Shown here: positions 1 to 11,967 of the stretch, piece by piece
How positions within the stretch are numbered: position 1 is the stretch's first letter
How the letters are laid out: each line of letters starts with the position of its first letter
Source of the DNA: Hyphochytrium catenoides
Taxonomy: Eukaryota; Sar; Hyphochytriomycetes; Hyphochytriales; Hyphochytriaceae
Length of the DNA: 64,000 nt
NCBI GenBank assembly: GCA_900088475.1
Contig: FLMG01000893.1
Span: 1 to 64,000 of the forward strand
Direction: 5' to 3'
Notes under the pieces: model-generated
What the model saw: only the letters and a program-made list of their open reading frames with translations
What the model was told of the DNA's origin: nothing
Database searches by the model: none
Program-made: the position numbers and the translations under genes

Positions 1-1596
1 CTCGTCCTCTCCCTCTACTAGAATTTCGCCACCCTCTCCTTCTAGGATTCCACTCTCACTACTGCTCGTCCCAGTCGGTTCCTGCTGTCCTAGCCTCTGT
101 TGCAAAGAAATATCAGACAAGTGTTCCGGCTAACTGCTGTAAGACATACTTCTCTACCTGTCAGGTTCTGCTCCATTCCATCTCGTAGTGACCCTTCACT
201 CCTGTAGGAGTGATTGTCTTGGTTTTCCACCTCCATAAGCTCAAATGCAGCACTACTTGTGCCATCATCGTCCTGAACGTCATCATTGAGTGTGTAGTTT
301 GGCCATTCTTTCTCTAGCAGCGATGGTGCGGGGAGCTAGATCAGGCGCTATCTCCCTTGTAAGGGCGAATAGCTCTCGGTTTCTTTCCGCAGACTAGAAA
401 AAACAACGGTTAGCCATAATAATGATGGGTCCCACTGGAAGTTCATGGAACGTGGAACTTAGGACAAGAACTGAGGAACAACAGCATCATTCTCGAATAT
501 TGCTGCTGCTGGTACCTTCCGCTTTGGCATATTGGGGAGATTTGTTATGGGGCTTGCGCGTGGTGGTTTCAGTGATCGCGGAGTGGTGGTGGTGGGCTTC
601 TTCTGATGTCAGTGGCGCTAGCAACAAAGTGATGGACGTGTTATGTCGCCTCTGCTCCCTTCGTCGTGCCGCAGTAGGTTCCGATAGTTAGTTACTTCCC
701 TTTGCGCTGTGACGAGCTCTCCGACTGCCACGATGCATGACGATCACCAAATCTGAAATTAGCTGCTGCTTCTGGTTTCGAGTTACTTTTGAGGGGATAT
801 TGAGAAGGCGGCGGGCAGTGAGGTGGAATTGATTGAGTAGCTGTTGAAGAACCACGAAGTTGCCGATTATGTTTGGAGCAGCTTTTGAATGAGGGAAGAG
901 GCCAAAAATGAGTCGAGAATGAGTAACGTAGCTGATAGTTGGGACCCAAACAGGTGTGTGGGTGATATTCCCACGCGCGCAGCGTTAGAGTTACAGTAGC
1001 ACCTTTTGAGTAGCCTGTGAGGCATTTTGGAGGAGAAAGCCCGTTTACAGTGATAGCACTTTTTAAAACGCAGTCATTCTCTATTGTGATGGGAAGCAAG
1101 GGGCAAGGAGGAGGTTCTTCATCGCTCTCAGAAGTATCGCCATGTCCATCATCCCTTCGCTTGCTCGGATAACGAAGTTCTTTGCCATCATCCTAGCCAG
1201 GTCATGCCTTACGTTGACGATATGAGGCAAGTACAGGCGTTACGGGGCCACGATGACGAGCAGTATTGACGAACTCATTGGTGGTCTCCTGACCGTCGCT
1301 TCAGAGGCTTCGTAAGGAGCGACAGACAATAGGGGACTTGGGGACGCTTCTGGCGCTGACAGCGACAATGAAAGCCAGCAAATGGCAACTGCCCTTGTCT
1401 GGGCTGGACATATGTTCCTTTAAATTGATGGCAAGAGTCAGTGCGTTGTAACAAAGCTAAGGTGCAGCACGGGAACGAAGGTGCAGCGCACTCTCGGCGC
1501 TCGTTGCTCGATAACTCTTCTCCTAGTGTTCCGATGTCCAGAAGGGTCGTCTCAAGTGTGGAGTTAATGGCGGAGGAGGGTGGACTATCTTCTGTT

Positions 1597-1643
<47 letters not shown>

Positions 1644-2544
1644 GCAGTCATTATCGAAGGAGTTACAGTCAAGGAGATAGGTGGATGGCTTTTTAGGCGC
1701 TGCTCTGGCCGAAGAGGAGCCAGCAATGTTAGATAGAGTTGTCAGCCTGCAGCCGTAAGCATTTTTGCTGACCGTTCGTCCAAACAACACCTCCTGTCCA
1801 TGTTATCATCAGGGGTGCTCCCGCTGCTGAAGTGTTCTATTCTTTCTTATTCAACTCTGAGCTCATGGCTGCGGTCCTTTTGATGGCTTGTGGCGGATAA
1901 TACTATACTGGTCAGCAGTAGACTGCTCTCTATCAACCCATGCTCGTTCCGACTAGTTCCCTGCTGCTAGAGTCCTTTCTCCCTCCAACTCCGTTCTCAT
2001 GAGCAAATGCAAACGATAGTTCAAAGCACAGCCCATACGCTTGAGCGGCAGTTCTTCGTATCTTCCTCTCTTGTCAACTCAGTGGAGAAGCGACACGAGT
2101 AGTGGCGGTACGTGCCATCCTCCTCTTCTCTACAAAGCTATCCTGGGCCTTGCATCTGGAGTCAAGAATCTGTAGCCCCTCTACTTATTAAAGACTGCCA
2201 CCTTCCACGGAGAACGTAATATGTCAGCCGTAGGTGCAAATATTCAGCAATGCGTTTAATGATAATAAGAGTCGGTCATAGCAATTATCCTACTACTAGG
2301 TAAAAGACTACTCCGGCTAGCACGCAACATCATCTCAGCAGCATCATCGTTTCCTTTTCTCGGCAAAGTAGTGAAGGCGATCGTGCAACTTATCTTCCTT
2401 CTCCCACAGGCGACTAGATGGAACAAGCGCCACAAGAAACGCAACGAGGAGTAGAACGGACAGCATTCGACAGATAAATAAGGATCAACTGTAACAGAAC
2501 AAAAGGCACCTTGGAGCGCTACAAGAGACAAGGTAGCCACTTTT
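1..2544. other. Region without a supported gene
   Basis: I find no exon here that resembles a protein family or that joins to another by phase. The open frames are short or low in complexity; the longest minus-strand frame (1275-1790) contains an Arg-Glu run produced only by the CT microsatellite. The sequence just left of 2545 is the likely 3' flank of the histidine kinase gene. A lineage-specific gene cannot be excluded. Confidence 0.5.
1600..1642. repeat. (CT)n microsatellite
   Basis: An almost perfect CT dinucleotide run of about 42 nt. It opens artificial frames on both strands (Ser-Leu on plus, Arg-Glu on minus). The same motif occurs beside the N gap at 35.4-35.5 kb. Confidence 0.95.
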
Positions 2545-5500
2545 TCACGAGAGGTCATCCGTCTGAGACTTCTCTGTACAATGAAGCTCCAGATATTTCT
2601 TCAGACCCATCGCCAGCCGTTGCACCGTGATAGGCTTTGTGATATAATCGTTCATACCGGCGCGAAGGCACTCCTCTTCAGCTCCAGAGATAGCGTTGGC
2701 CGTGAGTGCGATGACAGGAATGGACCTTAAAGCGACAGTTGAATGTGATCGCATACACCTGGTGGCCTGGTATCCATCCATCACAGGCATCTCACAGTCC
2801 ATCAAAACTAAGCTGTAGGTGCTCTTCTCCAATGCCTCCAATGCTTCCCGGCCATTTCCTGCAATGTCGTAGGCGACACCAAGCTTCTTCAGCATAGCTC
2901 CAATAACTTTCTGGTTCACATTGTTGTCCTCCACAACCAGCACGCGACAATTTTTGCCCGCGCACGGGAGCGGTATGATCATGCCCCCTGCTGGCTCCAT
3001 ATGCGACGAGTGATGAGACCCGCAGAGGGGCTGCAGAGAGTCTACAGCAGCTGACGATGAAGAGGCAGTGCCAGAAGCACCAACAGCTTTCTGAAGGATA
3101 ACGTTGAAAGAGAACGTGCTCCCTACGCCCATCTCACTTTCGAGGCTGATCTGCCCACCCATAAGTGCCACAAGACCCTTACATATCGAAAGACCTAATC
3201 CAGTGCCGCCAAAGCGCTGTCTCACACTTCTATCTGCCTGTGTGAAGCTCTGGAAGAGCTTTTTCTGTCCAGATTTTGATATGCCAATCCCCGTGTCGAT
3301 GACACTGATTCGAAGCTCCACCTGGTCAGAACGCAGCTCTCTAACCGTGCAATTTAGCGTGACTCCGCCTTCAGAGGTAAACTTGATGGCATTGCTCAGC
3401 AGATTTCGTACCACTTGCCCCAGCTTGGCATGGTCCGCATACAGCGTCATGGACTTTTCTGGGATTTCCATTTTGAGATAAATCTTCTTCTGGTCCGCAG
3501 CGTATTGTTGACTCCTCACAAGCTCTAAAAGATACGCTACCAAATCAATCTCTGTCAGGCACAGCTCCATCTTGGAGGCTTCTATCTCGGACAGGTCCAA
3601 AATGTGGTCGATCAAAGAGAGAAGGGCCCTAGCACAGCTCGTAATGGTCTCCACCTGATGATGATGCTCTTCGGCCAGTTCCGAGGCTGCCAGCAAGCTG
3701 CACATCCCAATCACCCCGTTTAATGGTGTTCGCATCTCGTGGCTCATTGTGGCTAGAAAAATACTCTTTGCAGCGTTGGCATCCCTCTCTGCCTTCCTGG
3801 ATTCTGATAGTTGCTTCTCCAGCATCTTCTGATCGGTCACATCTATTTGGAGAACATACACCTGATGTGGTTCTTGCGCCATGTCACCTCCAATAGGAAC
3901 CACGGTGGTGTCCAGCCAAACTTCAGCTTCTTGGCGTTTGCCTTGGGTGTGGACTGTTCCGTGCCATACTTGCCTCTTTGCCAGAGCCTGACTTAGTCCT
4001 TCTTGAAGGCTATCATCATCGCTTGCTGTGCTGCCATTCCGGAGAAGCAGCGGATGGCGCGACCCCAGCAAGATTACCCCTTCGGCACCGTCTAGAAGGC
4101 GCATGTAGGACACAAACTTCTCATTGACGAAGGTCAATCTTGCAGTCGCATCCATTACGCTGACAAGTGCCGTCTGATTGAGTGCCTTGACAAAGCCTTC
4201 AAACTTCCGCTTCTCGTCCTCAAGCTCCTTGGAGCGCCTCGCCAGCGTCTGCTCCGCTTCTCGGAGTTCTGTGATATCTACAAAGGTCGTCATAACCCAG
4301 TGCATGGTGCTGTCTTCATTCGTTTTTGCGATAGGTGTACTCGTAACGCTCAGCCAGCTTATTCGCCGACCACCACCGGCTACCGCAGCCGTATCAAAGC
4401 CCATGAGAACATTTAGCTGGGGCTTTCCAGAGCTTAGAGTCATAACAATGGGATGCCCTTCATATGTAAATCGTTCGCCGTCCTTCTTTATCCCCATCCA
4501 GCGCGGATCTGAGAGAGGCATCGAATTCACTTCTTCCTCTGATAGACCAAGGAGCTTGAGCAGCGCCTTGTTGAACCGTACGACTTCCCCACTAGCGTTA
4601 TGTATGACTAAGCCCTCATACATACTCGCGAGGATGGCCTCGAGCTCACGCTGTTGCCTGACAGTCTCCCTCCGAATGGTCTCCTCAACCGTGACGTCCC
4701 AGCTCACTCCATGCATCTTCAGCGCGTTCCCATCACCGCTGTCAAAAGCTACTCCCCGGGTAGCAACATAGCGGACCTTTCCTGCTGGGGTTATCACTTT
4801 ATAGCGTGTGATGAGCTCACCGTGCGTCTGTAGAGCCTCCTCTGTTTCCCTGAACACCCTTTCTCGCTCCTCGGCTGGCACTGTGCTCTCATAGACCTTA
4901 GAGGGGCACTCTGAAGTCTGACTCTCATAGCCAAAGAGGTGGTAGAGATTATGGTCCCACAGTAAGTCCGCTCTCGCGACATCCAGCTCCCAAGTGCCAA
5001 GGTGAATGGAGTCTGATATTATGTCCAGTTTCCGCCTATTTTCTGACTCCGCCGTGGCACCAGTGGAGGCAGACGATGATGCTGAGGAAAAGGATGATAG
5101 CTGGTCGCCAACCGCTGGCCTGCAAGGTATTTAGAGAGTTAGGTCATTCATGTCATCCAGTCGGTACAAAGAAGTCTCCACCGATTAATATAAAGAAAAG
5201 AAAAGAAAGGAAAATCAACAATGATACTGAGCGGCCACCTCTTTTCTGCTTACCTCGTTGGATCATCACAGTTTGCCTTCGCACCAGCAATACTTTCCTT
5301 TCGGCTCCCCCGGCTCTGCCCTTCATCTAACCAGCTAACTCCCACTAATTCTGTGATGCTCCCAAGCTCATCCCAGACGATCTCCGCAGCAGAGCTAACA
5401 AAGGAGACATGCCCGTCGGGCCGCAGTACCCTAAAACTGGTCTTCCTGGTAGCCCCATGCTGTTCCGTCGGGCTCCCTTCGCCCGTCCCTTCATCTGAAT

Positions 5501-6332
5501 CTTCATCATTGTCCTCCTGCCTCATAAAGGCTGTAAAGCGCGACTGATCGTCTGGATGGACACATTGCGCCCATGAGGCGATCGATAACCCGTCTGCAGG
5601 GAGGTCCTCTGCCATTCGTCCGTACACCTCATAATGAGAAGGTGTCCAATAGATCTGATCACTCCGACAGTCCCACCGCCAAAACCCAAACTTCGTGGCG
5701 CTACTTCTAGCTTCCGGATCGTCCGCAAGGCCGTTCCGCTTGTTCTTCTTTATATGCTTCGCAAACTGCTTTAGCGCCATCGACCCAAGAGCTGCGATGA
5801 CATCCCTAGAAGTGCCACCTCTCGGAACACTGCGCCTATCACGATCTGCTAGCTCTTCATCGTTGCACTTACACAGGAATAGTGCCTCTACCGACTCTTT
5901 ATCCTCAGCCAACCTTACAACGCGAACCGCTAAGTTGGGGCTTTTCCAGTAGTGGTAATCATCATCCATGCATGCTATTGACGATTTCTCAGGTGCACTT
6001 TCTTTTTGACTGTATGATAGTTCTCGAGCGTCCCAACCACTGAGTACCTCACAGACTGTGGGTCTTACCTCCTCTGGCTTCCACCCTACCGAGGCGTAGC
6101 TGAGGGGTCGCTTGCCGGGCTCGGTGCGCTTCCGCCGAACTAGCACCAAGCCATTATCACGATTGTATGGGTGAGCTAAGGCTCCGGTGGCCACAATAGC
6201 TATCTCTCTAAGCCACTCCTGTCTGCAAAAGAGATAGAGAGTCCCTCCCAAGCTCTTTGGAGGCTTTAGGTCCTGAGTAGATGGGTCGAGGGAATCCAAT
6301 CCTTTTTCGATCATCTGAGCAGCCTCCCCCAT
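2545..6332 (-). CDS. Soluble hybrid histidine kinase (GAF-like, 4 PAS, HisKA, HATPase, REC)
   Basis: Two exons, 6332-5254 and 5119-2545, separated by a 134-nt GT-AG intron, give 1217 aa; the phase is exact. The start is the first in-frame ATG after an upstream TGA. Order: a GAF-like region (about 35-195), PAS1 (212-345), PAS2 (387-510), PAS3 (519-640), PAS4 (673-790), HisKA with phospho-acceptor His820 in MSHEMRTPLNG, HATPase with N-box (LLSNAIKFT), DTGIGI and GGTGLGLSICKG, then a receiver with Asp1134 in LMDCEMPVMDG and Lys1188 in TKP. By family, His820 autophosphorylates and passes phosphate to Asp1134, usually onward to an HPt protein. No transmembrane segment is seen, so a cytosolic sensor is inferred. 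The ligand is unknown: no heme, flavin or bilin attachment motif is evident. The GAF assignment is weaker than the others. Confidence 0.93.
5120..5253 (-). other. Intron of the histidine kinase gene
   Basis: Donor GTAAGC follows ACGAG and acceptor CTTGCAG precedes GCCAGC. Removing 134 nt joins the PAS1 exon to the PAS2 exon in frame (an Arg codon is split 2+1). This removes the apparent separation of the locus into two frames. Confidence 0.9.
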
Positions 6333-7859
6333 TGCCAAACCAGTAAGAAGGCGTCGACTTTTTCTGAAGTTTAGGACTAATCAGCAGACGCAAAGGTTGG
6401 CCTCTTTAAGCCTCAGTGGTGGCCGTCGATGATGTCCCAGGCATCAGTGTAAAGAAAAGCAGAAGGACCTCGCCTAATAAGCTAAGAGATGTGGCCAAGT
6501 CAAAACCCCGCCGCTATAACAGAGCGCGGGCTCGACCATTCCTTGAGGCCAATGACTTTTCAAAAGGCGTGCACTGAATAAGAGAGACTTCGGTTGCCTG
6601 GCCCTAGACTGTAAGTGTGCACGCCAGTCATCGGCTGTGCCTGTTGCAGCGCTCTCTTCTTTTTGTATGCTGTCGTAGAAGAACTACGAGAGGACAGAGT
6701 CGAGCAATCTAGTGCTACTGTCCGGCGCCAGTTCTAGTTCTCAACACCTTTTAGCACCATCTCTCTGTCTCTCTCACCCCTGCTTTTGGTCCCGATCTCA
6801 GTGGATACTAGCACACTCTCTCCCGTCGCCTTTGTCCTCTACCTTGTACAGTAGGAATAAATGCCCAGTCTTCCAAGGCACTATAACTAAGGCCAGCCTA
6901 CTACTGCTATTCTATGAGGTATCGGTGACTCCCAATCTTCCTCCCTCTCACTCTCCCTCTCACTCTGGCGCTGTGCCGTCCCACAACCTCGTCACTAACC
7001 TCAGTAAAATAAAGAGCCAGGAGAGCTTGGCCCCGTCAGACCTGCGCGCTAACTTTCCCCTGGTTATTTTCTTATCACATTCTTCCTCGTATCCCTCCTG
7101 CAGCTTGAGCGAGGCAGGCGTTCCCTCTCTCCCTTCGTTACTAAGGGACCACCCTTGTCCACCCCAATACATAAGGCACCCCCCAAGGAGCCGCTAACAG
7201 TCATGCATTCCTCCCTTGAACAGATATCCAGCAGTGGGCTCTTGTGCTCTCGCCAATTGCTGACGTACACTAATGAGCACAACGAACACACAACAAGGTA
7301 ACATCGACGTCGGCGCTGGGACCATCTTGAGAGCGGGAGGAGCTGGTTCTCAATCTTCAGATCTTTAATTTTTTGCTTCTGATGATGTCCGCTGGGACCT
7401 GGGAGGAGGAGGGAGAGGTGATTTCTTCAGATCCTCGATAGATGGACCCGCCCAACAACAGCTCGAACAACAGTCCCAGCATGAGGAGCCAGGGCACCTG
7501 TTGGTTAGGGACGGGCATTGTGGCTAGTCATTAATAAACTGCGATGCTCCCGTAAGGCCTTTCTTTCCGAAAGGACACAGCAGGTTAAGCAGTGCGGCTG
7601 TACGTAGGCAGAGAGCACTTGGTTTTTTTAGTTCTGGCTGCTGTGGGCTGGTCGTTCCTGTTCCTAGTCGGTCCGGAGCTGCATCTTTCGCTCTTGACAA
7701 GCTATTTCTAATGTCTTTGCTCTAGTGGTATGGTGGCAAGAGACCCGTCGTTCCTCTATTTTGCTTCCACTCGTAAACCGGCCGCTACCGCCAGGTGGCA
7801 CTAAGTCATCCCAGCAAGAGCTGGCAAGGAGCATAATCAACCTAGTACTTGGTCCCACC
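6333..7859. other. Intergenic region between divergent genes
   Basis: About 1.5 kb between the start of the histidine kinase (-) and the F-box/WD40 gene (+). It contains C- and T-rich stretches near 6750-7000 but no exon I can support. It presumably carries both promoters. A longer F-box reading frame is open from 7725, so the 5' end of that gene could lie slightly upstream. Confidence 0.5.
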
Positions 7860-9730
7860 ATGCAGTTCTTACCTGACTCATGCCTCGCGCAGGCTCTTCG
7901 CTATCTCCCATCCAAGGAGATTGCCATGACAAAAAGGGTCAATAAGACTTTTAAGTCGGTAAGAGCGAATTTTGGCCAGAGGTCCCATGGCAATGCTTTT
8001 CAAGGTCTCAGGGTTGCCCTTCTTTCCTCCTAGCTAAAAAGTCCTTCGACTGCTAAGTGAGCTCTCTGCCTAGGCACAAGTAGAGCTTTGGCGAGATCTT
8101 TTTGCAAAGGACTACTTAATTCGTCCAACTTCCTTCTCAGAGTCAGATCAGGGTGTTGACCCCCTACTGCTAGGTCTTCCAGTGCAGAAAAGTCGCTATT
8201 GGGAGAAGGCGTATAGTGCCTGGGCGACAGGAAGACCTACAGATATATCCCATGTCTCGAAGAGATCTACACATTCTCACAAGACTTCTAGCATCTGCAT
8301 GGACATCGAGTTTTGCTATTCGGTGGGCGCGGACGGATCTTTAGTACAGACATCTTTGGAAAGAAAAGAGGTCAACCAGATTGTTGAAAAGGCACATGCC
8401 GTAGAGGCTAATGCCGTCCAGGTACTAGCAGTAACTGCTAATCCCTGAGAATGAGGGGTCGCCTTGATTAATCTCATCTCCACAACGTGAACTAGAGAGT
8501 GGGGTCCCATCTTCTGACTCTCTCCCAAGATATCCAGGTCCGAGACCTTAGAGCCAATATTCAACGCGCTGTGATCACAGTTCCTCATGCTCATGAGGAT
8601 GTCGGGTTTTGTATGGATATCGTGGATGAAATGAAAGGTGAAAATGTTTGCCTGCGTTCTCTTAGCTCCACATCATGCTGTCCCCTCCCTGGCAATTCTT
8701 CTTCCATTGTACCCTACTCTTGGTTCAGCTTCAGCCATTCGGCATTTCTCTGAAACCCTTCTCGTCCAAGTTTTCCCTAGGTTAAGCTTTTTGTTAACGC
8801 TACAGTCATGCGGCGTCCCTTCCTAAGCTTCTCATCTACACTCAATCTTAGTTATCACAGGAGGCGGAGACCAGAAGACCCGCTATTGGGACCTTCGTAA
8901 CCCTGAAAAGCCCCTTCTGGATTTGGAAGGGAATGACAAACCCGTATGGGCTCTTGCACATGGGGCTGAAGGAAGGCTGTATGCTGGAACAGACAGGGAA
9001 ATCCTGCTATATGATCTGAATGTATGATGCCATAACACTTCTTGGCTCTCCTCTCCTGTGTCTCTCAACGAAAATCCTGTTTGCGTCAGTCTTTACTCTC
9101 TCGCTCTCACCTTCGGCTTAGCATGCGCTACCGTCGTAGTAACTTTACTCTTTAACCTCTGTGTCTCTTTATCAGGAAGGAGAATGGCTCTCCTTGCTGT
9201 TTGGCCATCCAGGAGCTGTCTATAGCTTAGCAGTAGACAACACGAAGATGGTCAGTGCTGGAGATCATGGTATCTGCCGGTGGTGGGATCTGAACTCTGA
9301 GAGTGAAGAGCAAGAATCACGGGGCAGCCTCTATGTGGAGAGGGTGAGTTCACGACGACCTTCAATTGAGAAAGTGAAGTTGTTGGGCGAGTCAAAGGTG
9401 CTTCTAGGTAAGGATGCCCTATCAATTGACGTTCCTTTTCCATCTTAGCCCGACTTAAGAATTGCTTTTCTCTTCTTTGGCATGTAAAATGGTTTTTCGG
9501 CGCTATGGAAAGCGACCCTTGATGGAAGGCTGCAACTCTATGAGCTAGAGAATGATTCTCATGCTCTGCGGTATACAATAGATCTCTCATGTGACAACAA
9601 CGTTAATATCACGGCAATGGATGCCGACGATCGTGTGGTTGTCACAGGCACCTTAGGGGGGGATATGAATATTGTCCGAATGACTCCTTCCCTCGATCGC
9701 ACCAGTTTTGATAGTGAGGACCCGGAATAG
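7860..9730 (+). CDS. F-box / WD40-repeat protein
   Basis: Exons 7860-7958, 8074-8421, 8496-8637, 8852-9021, 9176-9407 and a last segment to 9730 give about 410 aa. The N-terminus reads as an F-box (FLPDSCLAQALRYLPSKEI, then VELWRDLFAKDY). It is followed by WD40 blades ending in IQVRDLR, TRYWDLRNPEKP, ILLYDLN, ICRWWDLNSE and LQLYELEN. By family, an F-box binds SKP1 in an SCF ubiquitin ligase and the WD40 propeller recruits substrate; this function is inferred. Five exons join in phase at GT-AG borders. The last segment is clearly coding (LDGRLQLYELEN onward) but has no AG at the phase-compatible border near 9488 and is preceded by an in-frame TAA, so the final intron is irregular or a base is wrong. 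An in-frame upstream start at 7725 is possible. Confidence 0.8.
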
Positions 9731-9854
9731 TACTACATAGGTGGTGAGTACCATGTTTGGGAAAAAGAACAAACGGTGTTGGGAGCTGTAAGGTCACCAT
9801 TGAATGACCGTCGTTATCCACTTTTATGGCACAAGACATCCTCATTTTTGGACC

Positions 9855-11492
9855 TTAGCATAAAGCCACTGTACACGCCAACTGTCCACCATCACTTTGG
9901 TCCTCCGACGTTACTTCGCCCTTCAAGCCAAGGGCTTTGCATAGAAAGCTCTTTCTCTTTTTACCCGTGAGTGAAGGGGTCTTTTCCTTCAAAATGTGTT
10001 CTCCGTCGTGCGCTTCCTTTTCCTTTGGTACCTTCTCACTTTTCTCGCCATGCACGCGCTCCAAATGCCTCTCTAGTACATGCTTGTATCCAAAGGTCCT
10101 TCCACAGTCTTCCTTATGACAGACAAAAGCAGTAGCCGCCTCGTGTGTGACTCTGATATGTTTCGTCAAGTTATTCCGACGAGAGAAAGAGCTCGAACAC
10201 TCTGGGTAAGGGCACTTGAACTCTATTTTCCCACCCCCGTGCTGTTCATGAATCTCTTGATGAGCCCGTAGAGAATGTAGCCGCTTGAAGGTTTTCTGGC
10301 AGACGTCACAGGTGGCCGAATGCTCGCTCTGATGTTTTCTCCGTTCTGCAGGTGACGAAAAGAGGAGGCCGCAACCCTCCTCCCCACACACGAACAGGAG
10401 TCCACAGTGCATCTAGCGAGTCAAATAGATACAATAATAGCAGGGCTCTTAGTACACGATCACAAAGTCTCTCCTATACGGGATATCAGTCCAGCTCAGG
10501 CATTCCTTAATCATGCTTCGTGTACGTACTCAATTCCCTAATATATACTGTCCCTGTCAAGACTTCCTACCAAACTTGCTAATGAGCTTCGGTGCACTCC
10601 TAGTTGAGACTTGTCTTACCTCGGCATGACGTTTCAGACTCTTCTGGGTCATATAGCGGCGACCGCAACCTTCCACTTCACAGGCAAATGGCAGCACACC
10701 GGTGTGAACGTAGGAATGGCGTTTAAGCTGAGATTTCTTTTTAAAGGAAGACCGACATCCTTCGACGTCGCAGGGATACTCAGACGACGACGCTGAAGCG
10801 CTATGAGCTTTCAGTTGGTGACGCTCCAGTCTAGATCTCTCGTGGAACGCAGCGCAACAGCCGGGATGCTGGTGGGATTGAACGCAAATGCAGAAGAAGG
10901 GTAAGGAGAAAGGTATGAGTGAGAGCCAAAGAGAGGCAGAAAGGGCTTATGACTTAGAACGAGCAAAATAGTGGCACGAATCTGTCAAAGTCAAAGAGAG
11001 CCAGGATGACGTAGATAATATGTCCCCTCAGCTAGGAACAAGCGCTTTGGGACGAGCTAAAATCCAGTGAGAAGAAAAGATGCGGCAGAGCGCCCCAAAT
11101 ACCTGACAGGGGTACCGGTAGTCCTTGGTATGAGAGGCCACATGCCTCAGAAGATGATCTTTACGGGCGTAGCTTCTCCCACAGACGTCACATTGAAAGG
11201 GCTTCTCTCCTGTGTGCATCCTTTGGTGGCGAGTAAGCCGCGAAAGCTTCGTGAAACTCTTCTGGCAGATGGAACACGTATGTTCTGGTGCCTTCCTCTT
11301 TTGTTTTAGATTATTTGACCTTCCAGCAGGACTTCTAGCCCCGTTCTTGCTGATAATCCAATCGAGATCTTCATGGTCTTCAAAGTCAGAGAAGTCATCA
11401 GTAACCGACACTGGAGACTGGGACATAGCAGCTCTATTGCGCTTCCTAGAAGGCTTGATTGGTTGTGTTCTACTTTCTTCACTTGCCATCAT
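9855..11492 (-). CDS. GTF3A: Transcription factor IIIA, nine C2H2 zinc fingers
   Basis: Three exons, 11492-11103, 10868-10620 and 10412-9855, all phase 0, give 398 aa. After a basic and acidic N-terminal region there are exactly nine C2H2 fingers, the hallmark number of TFIIIA. The first is HTCSICQKSFTKLSRLTRH; the last is FVCHKEDCGRTFGYKHVLERH. Finger 3 and finger 5 are each split by an intron (CQ/HPGC and RHAE/MH). Family role: binds the internal control region of 5S rRNA genes for RNA polymerase III and also binds 5S rRNA. The C-terminal tail after finger 9 is Lys- and Glu-rich. The start is the first ATG after an in-frame TAA. It converges with the F-box/WD40 gene (125 bp apart) and is divergent from NOL8. 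A different multi-C2H2 factor is possible, but finger number and linker pattern favour TFIIIA. Confidence 0.9.
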
Positions 11493-11967
11493 CCCTACTG
11501 CGTTACCCTCTTCGAGTGATGTGTTCTCCCGCGTTCTCAGCGACGTTTACGCAGCTGCAGAAGACTGTGAACTTGACTGACGAGGTCTCTAGTTCTACAT
11601 GAGACAATCCCCAAGACCAGTTGCAGGACGGCGGACTGAGGTCAGCTACACCCGATGAGCACCCGACGAAGAGAAGCTCATCAGGTCTCTGAAAAGAAGA
11701 CGAGCATGCGCAGGACGAGAGACAGCTACTTGTACGCGAACAAATACATCATTTTCAACCCCAGGGGGAGATCAGAAGGATGGCACCAACAACCAGCCAA
11801 GTCAGCAGTAGCCGCTAACGCCACCTTCGGAAAGGGTAATAACCAGAAGCTCTGACAGAGATTCTGATGAAGCTCCAGTGAAGAGATACCGCAGATCACT
11901 ACTCGGTCGTAGAGGTAGGGCGATATCTGCCCGCTCAGTCTAGCTTGACAGTGAACCGGATGGTGAT
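11493..11967. promoter_or_regulatory. Divergent promoter region of TFIIIA and NOL8 genes
   Basis: 475 bp separate the two start codons of oppositely transcribed genes. No supported exon lies here. A short plus-strand frame at 11655-11855 has no family resemblance and no splice partner. I see no unambiguous TATA box. The promoter role is inferred from position only. Confidence 0.5.

Noticed and set aside
1275-1790. 171-codon minus frame with Arg-Glu repeats
   Set aside because: Opened by the CT microsatellite; no conserved sequence around it.
2256-2558. 100-codon minus frame after the histidine kinase
   Set aside because: Overlaps the kinase stop in another register, has no family resemblance and no splice connection.
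4178-4771. 197-codon plus-strand frame
   Set aside because: Lies entirely opposite the PAS exons of the histidine kinase; Ser-rich antisense shadow with no family features.
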